Shown here in pieces: positions 51,985 to 63,774 of a stretch of DNA of 64,000 bases. The notes under the pieces are model-generated. The model made no database searches, was not told the DNA's origin, and was given only the letters and a program-made list of their open reading frames with translations. Position 1 is the first letter of the stretch. Each line of letters starts with the position of its first letter. This DNA comes from Xenopus tropicalis (taxonomy: Eukaryota; Chordata; Amphibia; Anura; Pipidae), in the NCBI RefSeq assembly GCF_000004195.4, contig NC_030679.2:16176712-16240711 (forward strand). The letters are read 5' to 3'. The translations under genes and the position numbers were made by a program.

Positions 51985-53266
51985 CTCAGAGTTTGTCTAA
52001 GAGAATATTGGGAGCAACAACACCATGAAGTCCAAAGAACACACCAGACAGGTCAGGGATAAAGTTATTGAGAAATTTAAAGCAGGCTTAGGCTACAAAA
52101 AGATTTCCAAAGCCTTGAACATCTCACGGAGCACTGTTCAAGCGATCATTCAGAAATGGAAAAAGTATGGCACAACTGTAAACCTACCAAGACAAGGCCG
52201 TCCACCTAAACTCACAGGCCGAACAAGGAGAGCGCTGAAAATGCAGCCAAGAGGCCCATGGTGACTCTGGACGAGCTGCAGAGATCTATAGCTCAGATGG
52301 GGGAATCTGTCTATAGGACAACTATTAGTCGTGCACTGCACAAAGTTGGCCTTTATGGAAGAGTGGCAAGAAGAAAGCCATTGTTAACAGAAAGCCATAA
52401 TAAGTGGCATAAGCAGTTTGCCACAAGCCATGGGGGGACACAGCAAACATGTGGAAGAAGGTGCTCTGGTCAGATGAGACCAAAATGGAATGCTTTGTGT
52501 GGCGGAAAACTAACACTGCACATCACTCTGAACACACCATCCCCACTGTCAAATATGGTGGTAGCAGCATCATGCTCTGGGGGTGCTTCTCTTCAGCAGG
52601 GACAGGGAAGCTGGTCAGAGTTGATGGGAAGATGGATGGAGCCAAATACAGGGCAATTTTGGAAGAAAACCTCTTGGAGTCTGCAAAAGACTTGAAACTG
52701 GGCCGGAGGTTCACCTTCCAGCAGGACAACGACCCTAAACATAAAGCCAGGGCAAAAATGGAAGGGTTTAAAACAAAACATATCCATGTGTTAGAATGGC
52801 CCAGTCAAAGTCCAGATCTAAATCCAATCGAGAATCTGTGGCAAGATCTGAAAACTGCTGTTCACAAACGCTGTCCATCTAATCTGACTGAGCTGGAGCT
52901 GTTTTGCAAAGAAGAATGGGCAAGGATTTCAGTCTCTAGATGTGCAAAGCTGGTAGAGACATACCCTAAAAGACTGGCAGCTGTAATTGCAGCAAAAGGT
53001 GGTTCTACAAAGTATTGACTCAGGGGGCTGAATAATTCATATAATTTATAATTCATTCAATAAAACGCACACCCCACTTTGCAGTTATTTATTTGTAAAA
53101 AATGTTTGGAATCATGTATGATTTTCGTTCCACTTCTCACGTGTATACCACTTTGTATTGGTCTTTCACGTGGAATTCCAATAAAATTGATTCATGTTTG
53201 TGGCTGTAATGTGACAAAATGTGCAAAAGTTCAAGGGGGCCGAATACTTTTGCAAGCCACTGTATC
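51985..53266 (+). mobile_element. Tc1-like DNA transposon, left end missing
   Basis: The right end GAATACTTTTGCAAGCCACT and the TA after it (53228-53266) fit a Tc1 inverted repeat starting CAGTGGCTTGCAAAAGTA. No copy of it was found on the left near 51700-51985. The transposase gene lies within. Confidence 0.85.
52025..53018 (+). pseudogene. Tc1-like DD34E transposase, frameshifted
   Basis: The N-terminal paired-like HTH (KVIEKFKAGLGYKKISKALN) and the GRPPKLTGRTRRAL linker lie in one frame to about 52240. A second frame carries VTLDELQRSIAQMGE and VGLYGRVARRKPLL. A third carries LWSDETK (first Asp), GGSSIMLWGCFS, FQQDNDPKH (second Asp) and SPDLNPIENLW (Glu, 34 residues on). All three catalytic acids are kept, but two frameshifts (about 52240 and 52430) and a short deletion after DETKME destroy the gene. 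Confidence 0.92.
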
Positions 53267-54470
53267 TGATATATCCGAATCAGAATCTGAATTAGATAAT
53301 GCATTACCAAAGGAAACAGAAACTGTACCACTCCCAACCACCAGATTAGCGCCATCACACTGCACTGATTGAGCCACTGCAGACCTTGATTCTTGCTCTC
53401 TCTCTGTTTGCTGTCTTGCATGTTGCATTCATAGCCTTTTTCTATGCTCTTTTCCCTTTCCATTGTAGCCAGCTTTCCTCCTCCCTGTTCCTGAAATAGA
53501 AACTCGGCTGACAATTAGTTTCCCTATATACTTTCTTCCTAACGCAAAGCTCATCTAGGCCTCCTTGGATTTAGCCATGGCCAGCGTGAAGGAACAAACT
53601 CATATTCATGATCATCATCATATTGATAGTTATCCTCCTCAACTCATTTTCTTCCTCCCAATAATCATCGTAAACATCATTGTGCCAATACTGCTCTCTT
53701 CCTCTATATAGGCATCAATGCATTTCTGTGCTCAAAAACTGGTCTGCTGTTGCCTCTCAACCTAAAACTACTACCTCCCCTTGTGGCTGCACTCCCTTGC
53801 CTGCAAGCTGCCTTCAGCGGAGTAGGGGCTGCCTCTATGCCCCATTCACCTTCATCTGAGTTTTCCTCCACTTCCATACTCCCATACCATACATTGGTGG
53901 CATTGGATGCTTGTCCCAGTCCCTTTTCACTCCCCCCATGTGGACCTCTAATTCACTCCTTCCATTGCTCAAACATTGCAGTCGGCCTCTCAGCAGTAGA
54001 CTCACCCACAGCTTTGTTACCTGATTGAGATGCCTTAGTGCAGTACTCGTTGCGGTGGGAGTGACGTCATAGTTTTTGCGGCAAACCTCTCTCGCCTCTT
54101 CTTGCTCTTTGGCGTTCGCATGGCTGCTCCCTCTGCACACTGGCATTGCTGGTGGGGAGGAAAGTTTACCTTGAATTTCAGCTGTAAGCGTTCCTACTCG
54201 TACCTTGCTCTGCAAAAATGAAGCAGCTATGGATGATGATTCACATTCATGTTTCCTGCGAGGGTGGGGAGAGGTGCAGGGGGGGCGCGATCCGAACGGT
54301 CATTGCCTCCACCGCTAATGACAATCGGCGGGGGCAATGACAGAGGAAGAGAACTAGGGCTAGGCAGGAGAGCCCTAAGCAGGCTTCATTCCCTCTTCTG
54401 TAACATAGAGCCAAGATGGCATCAGTGCCACTGACTGCACCTAACTATGTTATTCAAGCTCCCCTGCCTC
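53267..54470 (-). other. Possible minus-strand retroelement Gag remnant, unassigned
   Basis: Minus-strand frames show an acidic Asp/Ser run (SNSDSDSDISD, near 53270), an acidic Tyr-rich block in another frame (near 53590-53630) and an ERFAAKTMTSLPP-like basic N-terminus near 54080. Mixed frames and low complexity suggest a decayed structural protein of a retroelement. I do not recognise the family. Confidence 0.25.
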
Positions 54471-55290
54471 CATTATTTGTGTATCAAGGGGTGTGCCCCA
54501 CCTATTTACATGCCTATCGAGGTGGTAGCTAGGGGCGTGGTAGACAGAATTGTGTCCACCGCTATAAATCTTAATAGACACAAGGGGAGTGGTCAACGTG
54601 GGCTAAACCTATTAAGGATAGCTTAAGAACTGTAAACTGAGTGAAGAGGGCTCTGCCCTATAACAGTACAGATAAGAATAGGTAGGGAAGTAAAGCCATA
54701 GGGAGCTTAACCCTATGGGTCCTTACAGAAATATATTAATGTTTATGTGTTGTTTTGTCAATCCACGGCTCTTAAGTCTCTTGCCTTATAATGCAGCAGC
54801 TGCGTGATAACTTGTACCTTAAATAATTTTCTGCCATTCCCCATTCACTTTGATATGTTTTGTACCATTAAACGAATAATTAAGTTTGTTTAAGTGCATT
54901 TAATAACTTTTAAGGAAAGGGTCCATGATTATGGAACTCTTATATGCTTGTTGTAATTTTTTTTCTTAAATACATCTCAGTTCTGTTAGTCATTCAACAG
55001 TAGAGGTTATAATGTTTGCTACTGTATCTACAATTGCCTCAGACAGGTGCCTGTAATAGATATATTGCCATAGTTGTATTAGTTTTATTGAGACTGCTAG
55101 TCACCATTGCAGTCCTAAAACAACCTTGGCATGCTCGGTTTGCAATGGTAATGGGATTTTAACTATTGTTTTAGCCTTGCATTATCAATCTCAAGGATTG
55201 ATTCAAGACCTTTCTGTTAATTAGTGAAGCAACAATATTATGAAATGCAAACATTTCATATTGTTTTGTAACTGTTTTTGTAAAAGTTCT
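54471..55290. other. Unassigned, no gene seen
   Basis: AT-rich below 54730; no motif or repeat ends could be defined. Confidence 0.3.
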
Positions 55291-55470
55291 CCCGGGCCCG
55301 GACGATGGTCACTTTAAAGGGGGCCAGGCTGTGATACAGTTCTTTTAGCTCGGGCCCGCTTTAAAGAACTACGGGCCTGTCATTGGTTCATTGGTGGCCA
55401 GTGGGAAATTTGATTGGTTGCGCCCCGTGTGTCTGTACGCACGGGGCGCAAACTTATAAAACACATCACA
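55291..55470 (+). promoter_or_regulatory. GC-rich promoter-like block
   Basis: CGGGCCCG palindromes, three ATTGG boxes (inverted CCAAT; about 55382, 55390 and 55414), a 10-bp hairpin GCGCCCCGTG (55420-55429) with CACGGGGCGC (55440-55449), and TATAAA at 55455-55460. The arrangement resembles a Pol II or LTR promoter. No gene could be assigned downstream. Confidence 0.35.
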
Positions 55471-55499
55471 TCACATCCTCAGATAAAGGTATGCATTTC

Positions 55500-56820
55500 A
55501 AAAGAAAGGTTTACGGTTAAAGGTTAAATGGTGCCATTAAAGACATGGACAGAGATAATATTTGTTTGGCCTAATGCTCTTGGCCCAGTGCTCATGTCTA
55601 TAAGACACACTACAAAGGCAAACTATGCTCTTACCACGAGATACTCCTTCAGAGTACTTCCACCTGCTGATCTGCTGTGCATAAACTATGGACTGTGGAA
55701 GTCTGTACCAACATTTAATTTGGTCACACAAAGAAGTAACCTTGCATTCTTGAGTTTATTCTAACACTTCATTCTTGAGTTTATTCTTCTTTGCCAGATC
55801 CAGCAGATGTTTCAGGATCTCATGCTCTTACTACAGAGTGTGGGGTAAATGTGGACATAATAATGCTCCATTCCCTGCACCACCTAAGTCCCAAGGACCT
55901 CAGATTCCAGTGCTACGGTAGTAGGTCCCCGTCGAGTGAAGGCTACCAGAATCATCATGTCTACTTGGGCTATGCTAATAGACCCTATATCAAATAAATT
56001 ACTATAGACTTGTCTCGTCTTCATCAACGCACTTGGTGTGTCTCTCTCTGATTTCTTTCAGGAACCAAGTCAAACTGCATTTCAATAGCACCCACAATTC
56101 ATGGCACCATTGCTCCAGCTGTAGTTGAGAAAAGACATTTATATTCTAACTTAGCCAAGCCAAATGATAATGCTTGTTACTTTGCATATTTTGGCAGTCC
56201 TATGTTAATTTTCAAATTGTTGGATATGCATACACCTTTATTACCTGCTGCATGCCTTACAGAAGGGAACCTCTCACTCTAGAGGAAATATTGAACATAG
56301 GTAATCTTACATTAAGCCAGAATAATACCACTCCTTTCTGTATAACAGGCACCGGTAAACTAGAACTACTGCCCTTATCAAGTTGGGTAAAGAATGGCAT
56401 TTGTGTCCATATAGCATTTGTTTTGCTTAGGGGGGAAAAAAGAGTGGGGAAATTGAATTGTTCTGCTGCCCCTTTTATTTTCATAGGCTCCAATTCCCAA
56501 GAGAGGTAACATTTTACATTTTCCTTTCTGCTTATATTTGTGGAAAAAGAACCTATGGGTTACAAAGTAGGTGAATGATTCTGAGATCACTCCCTGCTAC
56601 TTAGTACAGAAAAGCAACAGAACCCCAACTCTCTCATGTCCCTGCTCATCTCCTAGTTAGACAGGATGCCTGGCACTAAAGCTCTACTTGACACCCCATG
56701 AGTTAACAAATGTTGCATCAGAAGGCTTTAGCCTAATGTCTGATCTTTCACTGTTGCTTGACATCACTAATGAGTAAGTTATGCAAATGCAAATCACACT
56801 GAACAGTCCCTTTTAGACCC
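55500..56820 (+). other. Unassigned region with uncertain coding remnants
   Basis: Plus-strand frames at 55791-55997 (with a ECGVNVDIIMLHSLHHLSP segment) and 56064-56280 (GTKSNCISIAPTIHGTIAP) look less random than their surroundings, and possible acceptor sites (TTTGCCAG, TTTCAG) precede them. No family was recognised. They could be exons of a decayed gene or chance. Confidence 0.2.
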
Positions 56821-56837
56821 ATTAACATGGTTTAAAA

Positions 56838-57020
56838 TAGGGATGCACTGAATCCTAATTAGCATATACTGATTAGGATCGGAAGGGGTTGAAAATTTTT
56901 GTTCAATGTCCATTTAACCCTTTCCGAATTCCAATTAGCATATGCTAATTTATGCTAATTCGGATTTGGTTTGGCCAAAACCGAATCCTTAAAAAAACGC
57001 CGGGATTCGGTGCATCCCTA
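56838..57020. mobile_element. hAT-type MITE
   Basis: The ends TAGGGATGCACTGAATCC and GGATTCGGTGCATCCCTA lie between GTTTAAAA (56830-56837) and GTTTAAAG (57021-57028), an 8-bp duplication with one change. Internal GCATATGCTAATT palindromes. Confidence 0.8.
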
Positions 57021-57079
57021 GTTTAAAGACATTACCAGTCAGTTCAGGTTAGTTAGTTAGTTAATGAGAACAATGAATT

Positions 57080-58260
57080 TCATTGGTTTAAATTTTTCTA
57101 TTTTTAAACTGCAGTCCAGTGACCAACTTTGCAAAGTTTGGGGAGCATTTTACATTTCACCATTGAAGTAAATGGTTGAAATGTGATTGGCTGATGGTGA
57201 CTCCACCCACTTATTCTAACTTTGTACCACAAATACCCAATGACTAACTTCGGAAAGTAGTTAAAATTTCCCCTTTAAAATCAATGAAACAAATCTGATT
57301 GACTGTAGCTCCACCCACTTTTTTCAAACCTTGAATTATTGTCACCCAGTGATTAACTTTGGGGACCCTGGCATAAATAGTATAAAAATTTCAACCAAAA
57401 AAATGTAATGGATGAAATCTGATTGGCTGTTGGTGACTCCACCCACTTTTTCAAACCTAAAAATGCAGTCCCCTGTGAAGAGTTTAGGTGCCCTGGTATT
57501 AATACTGTGAGAATGGCAGCAGGTTGAATTTCCCCATTGAAAGTCAACAGGTAATATCTTATTGGCTGTTGGTGGCACCACCCAGTTTTTCTAACCTTGA
57601 ACTGCAGTTACCTGGTGATTAACTCTGCAAAGTTTGGGGAACTTGGTGTTAATATTTAAATAATAATACATTTAAATAAGTAGTTGGTTGCTTGCCCACT
57701 CTTTCAAACCTAGTGACCAACTGTGAAGAGTTTGGGGATTTTGGTGTTAATACTGTGAGAATGACAGCAGATTGAATTTCCCCATTAAAAGTCAAGACTT
57801 GCTCTGCCCAACTTTTCTAACCTTGAACCAGAGTAATAACCACAGGCCGTTAAGAACCCTAACTCTTACAAGGTTTCGGGACCCCGGCATTATTACTGTG
57901 AGAATGGCAGCAGGTTGAAAGTCAAAAGGTCAAAAATCTGAATGGCTGTTCGTAGCTCCACCCACTTTTGGGCATCCAATAAAATATCATATTTTCATTC
58001 AGGCTGACCCCATGACTATGTGATTCATGTTTGGTGAGCGTAGCCTCAAATTTGTAAGAGTGGCAGCAATTTAAATATCCCCATTTAAGTCAATTGGTTA
58101 AATTCATTCAGGGTGACTCCATGATTATGTTACTCACATTTGGAGCATATCATTTAAAATCTGTAAGAGTAGCACAAGCAACCTGCTCTGCTATAGGATG
58201 AAGAAGTGTGGAAAGTCTGAGTGTTTTACCCATAAAACTGCAGGAGGAGTAGCGTTTAGA
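57080..58260. repeat. Degenerate tandem array, 110-155 bp units
   Basis: Words such as CTGATTGGCTGTTGGTG, CTCCACCCACTTTT, TGCAAAGTTTGGGG, CTGTGAGAATGGCAGCAGG and TTTCCCCATTGAAA recur in fixed order at least six times (CCACCCAC anchors at about 57201, 57309, 57438, 57577, 57691, 57801 and 57956). Units are diverged and some are partial. Confidence 0.8.
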
Positions 58261-58382
58261 AAATCGGGGTGCTAAGATGAAGAAGATTAAGAAGCGGAAG
58301 AATAAGCTGAACAGTATGTTGTTTTTTTCAAACCAACATAATTAATGTGTTTTGTGGTTTTTATACATGTCAACATGTAGCA

Positions 58383-58808
58383 TTAAAGGAACAGTAACAC
58401 CAAAAAATGAAAGAGCTTTAAAGTAATAAAAATAGAATGCACTGTTGCCCTGCACTGGTAAAACTGGTGTGTTTGCTACAGTAACACTACTATAATTTAT
58501 ATAATAAGCTGCTGTGTAGCCACGGGGGCAGCCATTCAAGCTGGAAAAAAGGAGAAAAGGCACAAGGTTACATAGCAGATAACAGATAAGTTCTGTAGAA
58601 TACAATAGTGTTTTATCTGTTATCTGCTATGTGCCTGTGCCTTTTCTCCTTTGAATGGCTGCCTCCATGGCTACATAGCAGCTTATTTATATAAATTATA
58701 GTACACTTTCTGAAGTAAACACACAACTTTTACCAGTGCAGGGCAGCAGCACATTATATTTTAGTTACTGTTATACACTTTCATTTTTTGGTGTTACTGT
58801 TCCTTTAA
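58383..58808. mobile_element. T2-type (Kolobok) MITE, complete
   Basis: TTAA occurs at both ends, with inverted ends AAAGGAACAGTAACACCAAA and TTTGGTGTTACTGTTCCTTT, perfect over about 20 bp. The interior is a long imperfect palindrome around TTATCTGTTATCTGCTATGT. Confidence 0.93.
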
Positions 58809-58910
58809 TTTAAATAGAGACAGGCATGGATCCATGGAAACCTATTATCTAGAAATCTCCAAATTACAGGAAGGCTATCTCCCACAGACTCCATTTTAAT
58901 AAATATATAT
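58809..58910. repeat. Fragment of a common Xenopus repeat
   Basis: GGAAACCTATTATCTAGAAA and CAGACTCCATTTTAA are decayed words of a repeat familiar from frog genomes. It is too short for ends. Confidence 0.35.
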
Positions 58911-59449
58911 ATTTTTTTTTGAGTTTTAACTTTTTTATTGAAGATAACAAATAACATGACATATTCACTTGTTTTTCCAGTTGTATGCAGGTACATTAAT
59001 AAAGTTATACAGTTGTTGGTCAAGTATAGATTTTACGTGTCATTCTTTAAGGGGCGGAGGAGAGGGGTAGGGAAAAGAGTGATAGTCAGGGTCTTGTTTA
59101 ATCAGTGTCCTGACACTGGGGTGTGGTAAATAAAGAACACAAAAGAAGGAAAAATATGAATATATACATAAAAGAATATTAAGGTTGTAACTAGTTAAAC
59201 TAAAACCAAACCAAGCCGGGTGGGGTGCCTCTCTTTATTCCTCTCCACTTCTTCTCTCCGGGATCCGGGTTCGACCTGTACCTTTACCCTTTTTATTTCC
59301 GTCCTGGCCTATCTCAGTATCTCATGAAACTTTGTCAGGTTTTTCCCATTCGGTTCTCTTTCCCTCCTCCAAGGTTCTTTTTATTTCATACCTTATATGC
59401 TTATGGAATTTACGTAATTTGTATAACTTATATAGGGAGAAGGCATGGT

Positions 59450-61680
59450 TTAAGTGGTTAGGATAGAGTCTTGTTCCCAGGGTGCCGACACTTTTTGGAA
59501 CCTTTCTTGCTTGTCGTTTAGGATGCTTGTTAGTTTTTCGTTAACGTAAATCCAATTAACCTTATTCTTTAATTGTAGAATGGCCAAGAATGGGGATTTC
59601 CACGGTCTAGCTGTTGTTAATTTTCCTGCGGTGAAGATTTGGTTTATCAAGATCCTGGTATTTGTTTACGTTAGGTATTTTGTTCCCCAGTAACGCATGT
59701 TCTGGAGCCTTAGATAGGTTGACACCTGCTACTGAGAATATCATTTTGTAGACCCTGGTCCAGAATCTTTGTACCCTGGGACACTGCCACCATATGTGAT
59801 AAACCGTGCCTTCCCCTTTACAGCTTCTAAAACATTGCGGATTGTATTGGTTGTTTATTTTGTGAAGTCTGGCTGGGACCAAGTACCATCATAATAAAAC
59901 TTTATATCCCGCTTCGAGCAAGGAGGTATTAATCGAACTGTGTGCTACTTGGTCCCATATTGTACCCCAGTCCTTTTCATCAATTGTATTCCCCAGGTCT
60001 TTTTCCCATGCTTCTGCATACGGTAACATAGATGGGAGGTTAGTTTCAGATAGAATGTTGTATAATTTTGACAAAACCCCTTTGGAGTATGGGTATTTGG
60101 TACATATCGTTTCTAGGTATGTAGAAGGTGGTGTATTCGTTTCTTTAAATTTAGATGTTAAGTAGTGTTGTACCTGTATATACCTAAATAGTTCCCCGGG
60201 AGGTGGTGAGTGAATCTTTCCCAATTCAAGGGACCGGAGATTCCATACATATGTCTTAGTACCGTGAGGCCTTTGGTCACCCACCACCTGTAGGATCCCT
60301 GATCTAGTCCAGGGGGAAATTCTGGGTTTCCCACTATTGGGACAGCTGGATAATGAAGGGAAAACAGTTTTGCTTTATGCTTTATCTTATTCCATATAGT
60401 TAGGGTTTGTTCTAGCATAGGGGTTAGTCCAGCCGGTCTATATACAAAGGGTATCCATATAGTTGCTGGCAATTTTACTGGATTGATGAGTGTTTCCTCC
60501 ATGGTCACCCATTTTGGAGGTGGATTGGCATACAACAGAGGGATAGATGATAGTTGAGCAGCTTGATAATATTTACCAAAATTCAGGACACCTAGACCTC
60601 CCTTTTGTCTTGGTGCTTGCATTGTTGCTTTGGAGACCCTGGGGGGTCTGGTGTTCCAAATATATTTCATTACCTGATGTTGTAGCTTTTCAATATCTGA
60701 ACCTGGTATTGGAATCGGTAGGGTTCTGAAATAGTACAGAACTTGTGTTAAAATTACCATTTTGACTGCGTGAATTCGGGCCAATCCAGGAAGTATCCTG
60801 TTTTGTCCAGGTCTTTAATGTAGTTATTACCTTTTTCCATAGGGGGGCGGTAGTTAATCTTATATAGATCTTGTATTTGTGGAGTTATTTTAACTCCTAA
60901 GTATTTTAGGTATGTTGGTTGCCAGTTAAAGTCAAAGTTTAGTTGGAGGAGCTTCATTTGTTGAAGTGGGAGGTTAATATTCATCGCATAGGTTTTTGTA
61001 TAATTTATCTTGAGTCCAGATATTTCTGCGTATTTGTCAAATATATTAATTAAATTGGGTAACGAGGTGAGTGGTCTGGTTATTAATAACAGGATATCGT
61101 CTGCGAAGAGGCATAATTTGTGATGGGCTGAGCCTGTTTTTAGACCCGTGATGTTGATGTTATTTTGAATTTGTGCAGCCAGTGGTTCTAGGGCCAATAT
61201 AAACAGAATTGGGGATAGTGGGCAGCCTTGCCTCATACCTCCTGATAATGGGAAGGTATCTGTGTAGTATGGGCCCCATCTAACATAAGCTTGGGGGTGG
61301 TTATACAGCGCTTTGATTACATGTTGAAATTTTTTTTTAAACCCCCATTTATCTAGTATGTAATGTAAATATGACCATGAGACTGAATTGAAGGCTTTAC
61401 TTAAATCGATGGATAGTAGTAGCCCGGGGATGGCCTTGGATCTAATTGTGTGTTCTAATGTTGTCTGGTGCCTGACGTTTGGGGACAAAACCCACTTGGT
61501 CCCTGTCAATTATAGTTGGTAAAAATGTGTTTAATCGTTCAGCTAGGATTTTGGACAGGATTTTTACATCTATATTCATAATTGAAATAGGTCTATAGTT
61601 TGCACAGTTTAATAAGTCTGTATCTGGTTTTGGTATTGGGGTGACCTGGGCCAGGAGTGATTCCTTCCCCAGAGTCCTCC
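59450..61680 (-). pseudogene. L1-3 ORF2: RT to C-terminus
   Basis: RT blocks: VTPIPKP and CANYRPISIMN with frame breaks near 61560-61680, then LLLSIDLSKAFNSVSWSYLH, GMRQGCPLSPILFILALEPL and LCLFADDILLL. FADD (61096-61107) is intact. The thumb and C-terminal frames (TLPIPIPGSDIEKLQHQVMK; VYHIWWQCPRVQRFW) are shifted relative to the RT, with stops. The protein is not made intact. Confidence 0.88.
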
Positions 61681-61685
61681 ATCCA

Positions 61686-62240
61686 TTATAGAAGGGTTAG
61701 GTCCCTGTGCGTAGGTGGGCTGTTTTGTTGAGGGGGTTCTGTGTGGTTTTCTAGGTGTTGCTTTGCTGCGGATGGGTTATATCTATCTAGTGCTGGATCT
61801 AAACTTATGTTTGAATCCCCAGCCATTATGAGAGCCCCTTCCATGTGCTTGTGAACTATGTGGAGCAGATCTATCAAGAGTTGTACCTGTTCCGTATTTG
61901 GACTGTAGTAGTTTACTATTGTTATTTTTTGATCCTGGAAATCCCCTATCAGAATCTGATACCTGCCTTCCTGATCTTTGATCTCTTTCTGGACCGTTAG
62001 TGGGAATCCCCTTCTCACACATACTGATACCCCTTTTGGTTTTTTTGGGCCATTTGCGGTGTAAAAAGTGGGAAAGTAGGAGGAGAGAAACTTAGGGGCC
62101 GATGTGGCTGAGAAGAGTGTTTCCTGTAGCAAAAGGACATCTTCTCTGGCTGAGTGGTAATATTTAAACGCTTTAGTCCTTTTGTTAGGGGAATTAAAGC
62201 CTTGTACATTGTGGGAAATATACTTCAGTTGGGATATCAA
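61686..62240 (-). pseudogene. L1-3 ORF2 endonuclease, N-terminal part
   Basis: LKYISHNVQGFNSPNKR, LLLQETLFS, KKPKGVSVCVRRGFPL and MEGALIMAGDSNISLDPALDR follow the L1 endonuclease order (Asn, Glu, then a GDSN block). The usual SRID and SDH blocks are absent because sequence after the NSPPTHRD block jumps to the RT region. Loss is estimated at about 1 kb from family length. Confidence 0.85.
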
Positions 62241-62766
62241 TTTTTAAAATTTAGGTATGTTATTGTAATGTTATGGGCTCTATTTCTGTATTGGGTTTGT
62301 AGTTGAGGCATGGTATGGCTTTTCCCTTTACTTCGTGACTTCTCTTTTGGTCGCAACACACACAACCATGTTGATGTGTATGCAAATTATACCATTACCA
62401 TTATACAACTCACGTTTTGATGCTTGTTGCAATTGAATGGTTCAGGATCTTGACCTAGGAAACCCGGAACCCGGATCAATAGGAACTGTACATTGTTGAG
62501 GCAGAGGGCACCCGGCATGGAAACAAAAAAACAATTTATTATTATAAATAACCAATTCAAGAACATTTCTGGCTAAATTGGCCAACTTTCAAGTTAAGCA
62601 GAGATCTTTTTACTGTATTTTTCAGTAAATCAGTGATGTGCAGCTTTCTCGGGGGGCAGCCATGCTTACACACCAGTACTTTCGTAAGCTTATTGTATGT
62701 CTATTTTGGGTAGTAATTTCCCTTCCTCTATATTGTAATGTTCAGTCACATTCAGAGGTTGTTAAC

Positions 62767-63774
62767 TTAGGATTCCGAGGTGGGTTTTCCTCTTTCTCGT
62801 GGAGTACGTTGAGTTTTAGCCCATATTGGAGACAGGTTGACTGAATGAGTAGGGCTCTGTGATTCTGGTGGTGACTGCATTGTTGGTTCTGCCAGGCAGA
62901 GACGCTGCAGGAGTTCCATGGTATCCCCCACCGTGGAAGGAGAGTATTGTTTGCCATTATAGGAGAAGTTAAGACGTAGCGGGAATGACCATCTGTATGT
63001 TATTTTGTGGTTTTGGAGGATTGCAAGAGCTGGTTTGAATGTATGTCTCCTTTGAATGGTTTGCTGAGCCAGGTCTGTAAAAATTTGGATAGGATGACCT
63101 TCATGTTGTAGAGGGACCGTTTCTCTGGCTGCTTTCATTATGGCTTCTTTTGTTTGGAAATAGTGAAGCTTGGTGATAATGGTTGGTTTGGTTGTGCTGG
63201 TTTACCCAGCGATCTATGGACTCTGTCTATTTCCAATTTGGCAGGGGGTAGGTGAGGGGCCAAAGTAGATATTAAAGTTCCAATATCCTATTTTTGTATG
63301 TCTCCGGGAGACCCCGGATGCGGATGTTTTCCCTTCTTGAACGGTTTTCCTGGTCCTCTAATTTTTCCTGAAGATCTGTTATCTGTCTTTTCATAGTGTT
63401 TATTTCCAGTTCATGACCGTCAAGGACTGTAATTGCATCGTCCATTTTTTGTTCGAGGAGATCCGTGCGTTGTCCCAGCTCCCTTATTTCTTTAGTTAGC
63501 GTCTTGGTTATTTTCGTGGAGGTTGCTTCAAGTTCTGTGCGTAACATATGCTTGAAACGTAGTAGCAAGTCAGATTCTTTTGAGACCGGTCTGGATTCCA
63601 TTTGTGATATTGTTTCTGGGTCTCGTTGATGGAGAGTGGTTTCTGTGTCTGAATCAGATTGTTGTGAAGGGGTAGTATCCCTAGTTTTTTGTAGGTATTC
63701 CTCAATATGTTTTCCTGATGATATCTGCTTAGGTGTAGGGGCCTGTGGGCCTTTCCCTTGCCCCACATTCCCAT
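62767..63774 (-). pseudogene. L1-3 ORF1
   Basis: The N-terminus MGQGKGPQAPTPKQISSGKH is followed by a coiled coil (STKITKTLTKEIRELGQRTD to KLEDQENRSRRENIRIRGLP), the RRM entry. The RRM middle (KLEIDRVHRSLGKPAQ) is in another frame, and the C-terminal domain (TYRWSFPLRLNFSYNGKQY) is in the frame of 62767-63138. Frameshifts near 63270 and 63140 break it. Confidence 0.85.
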
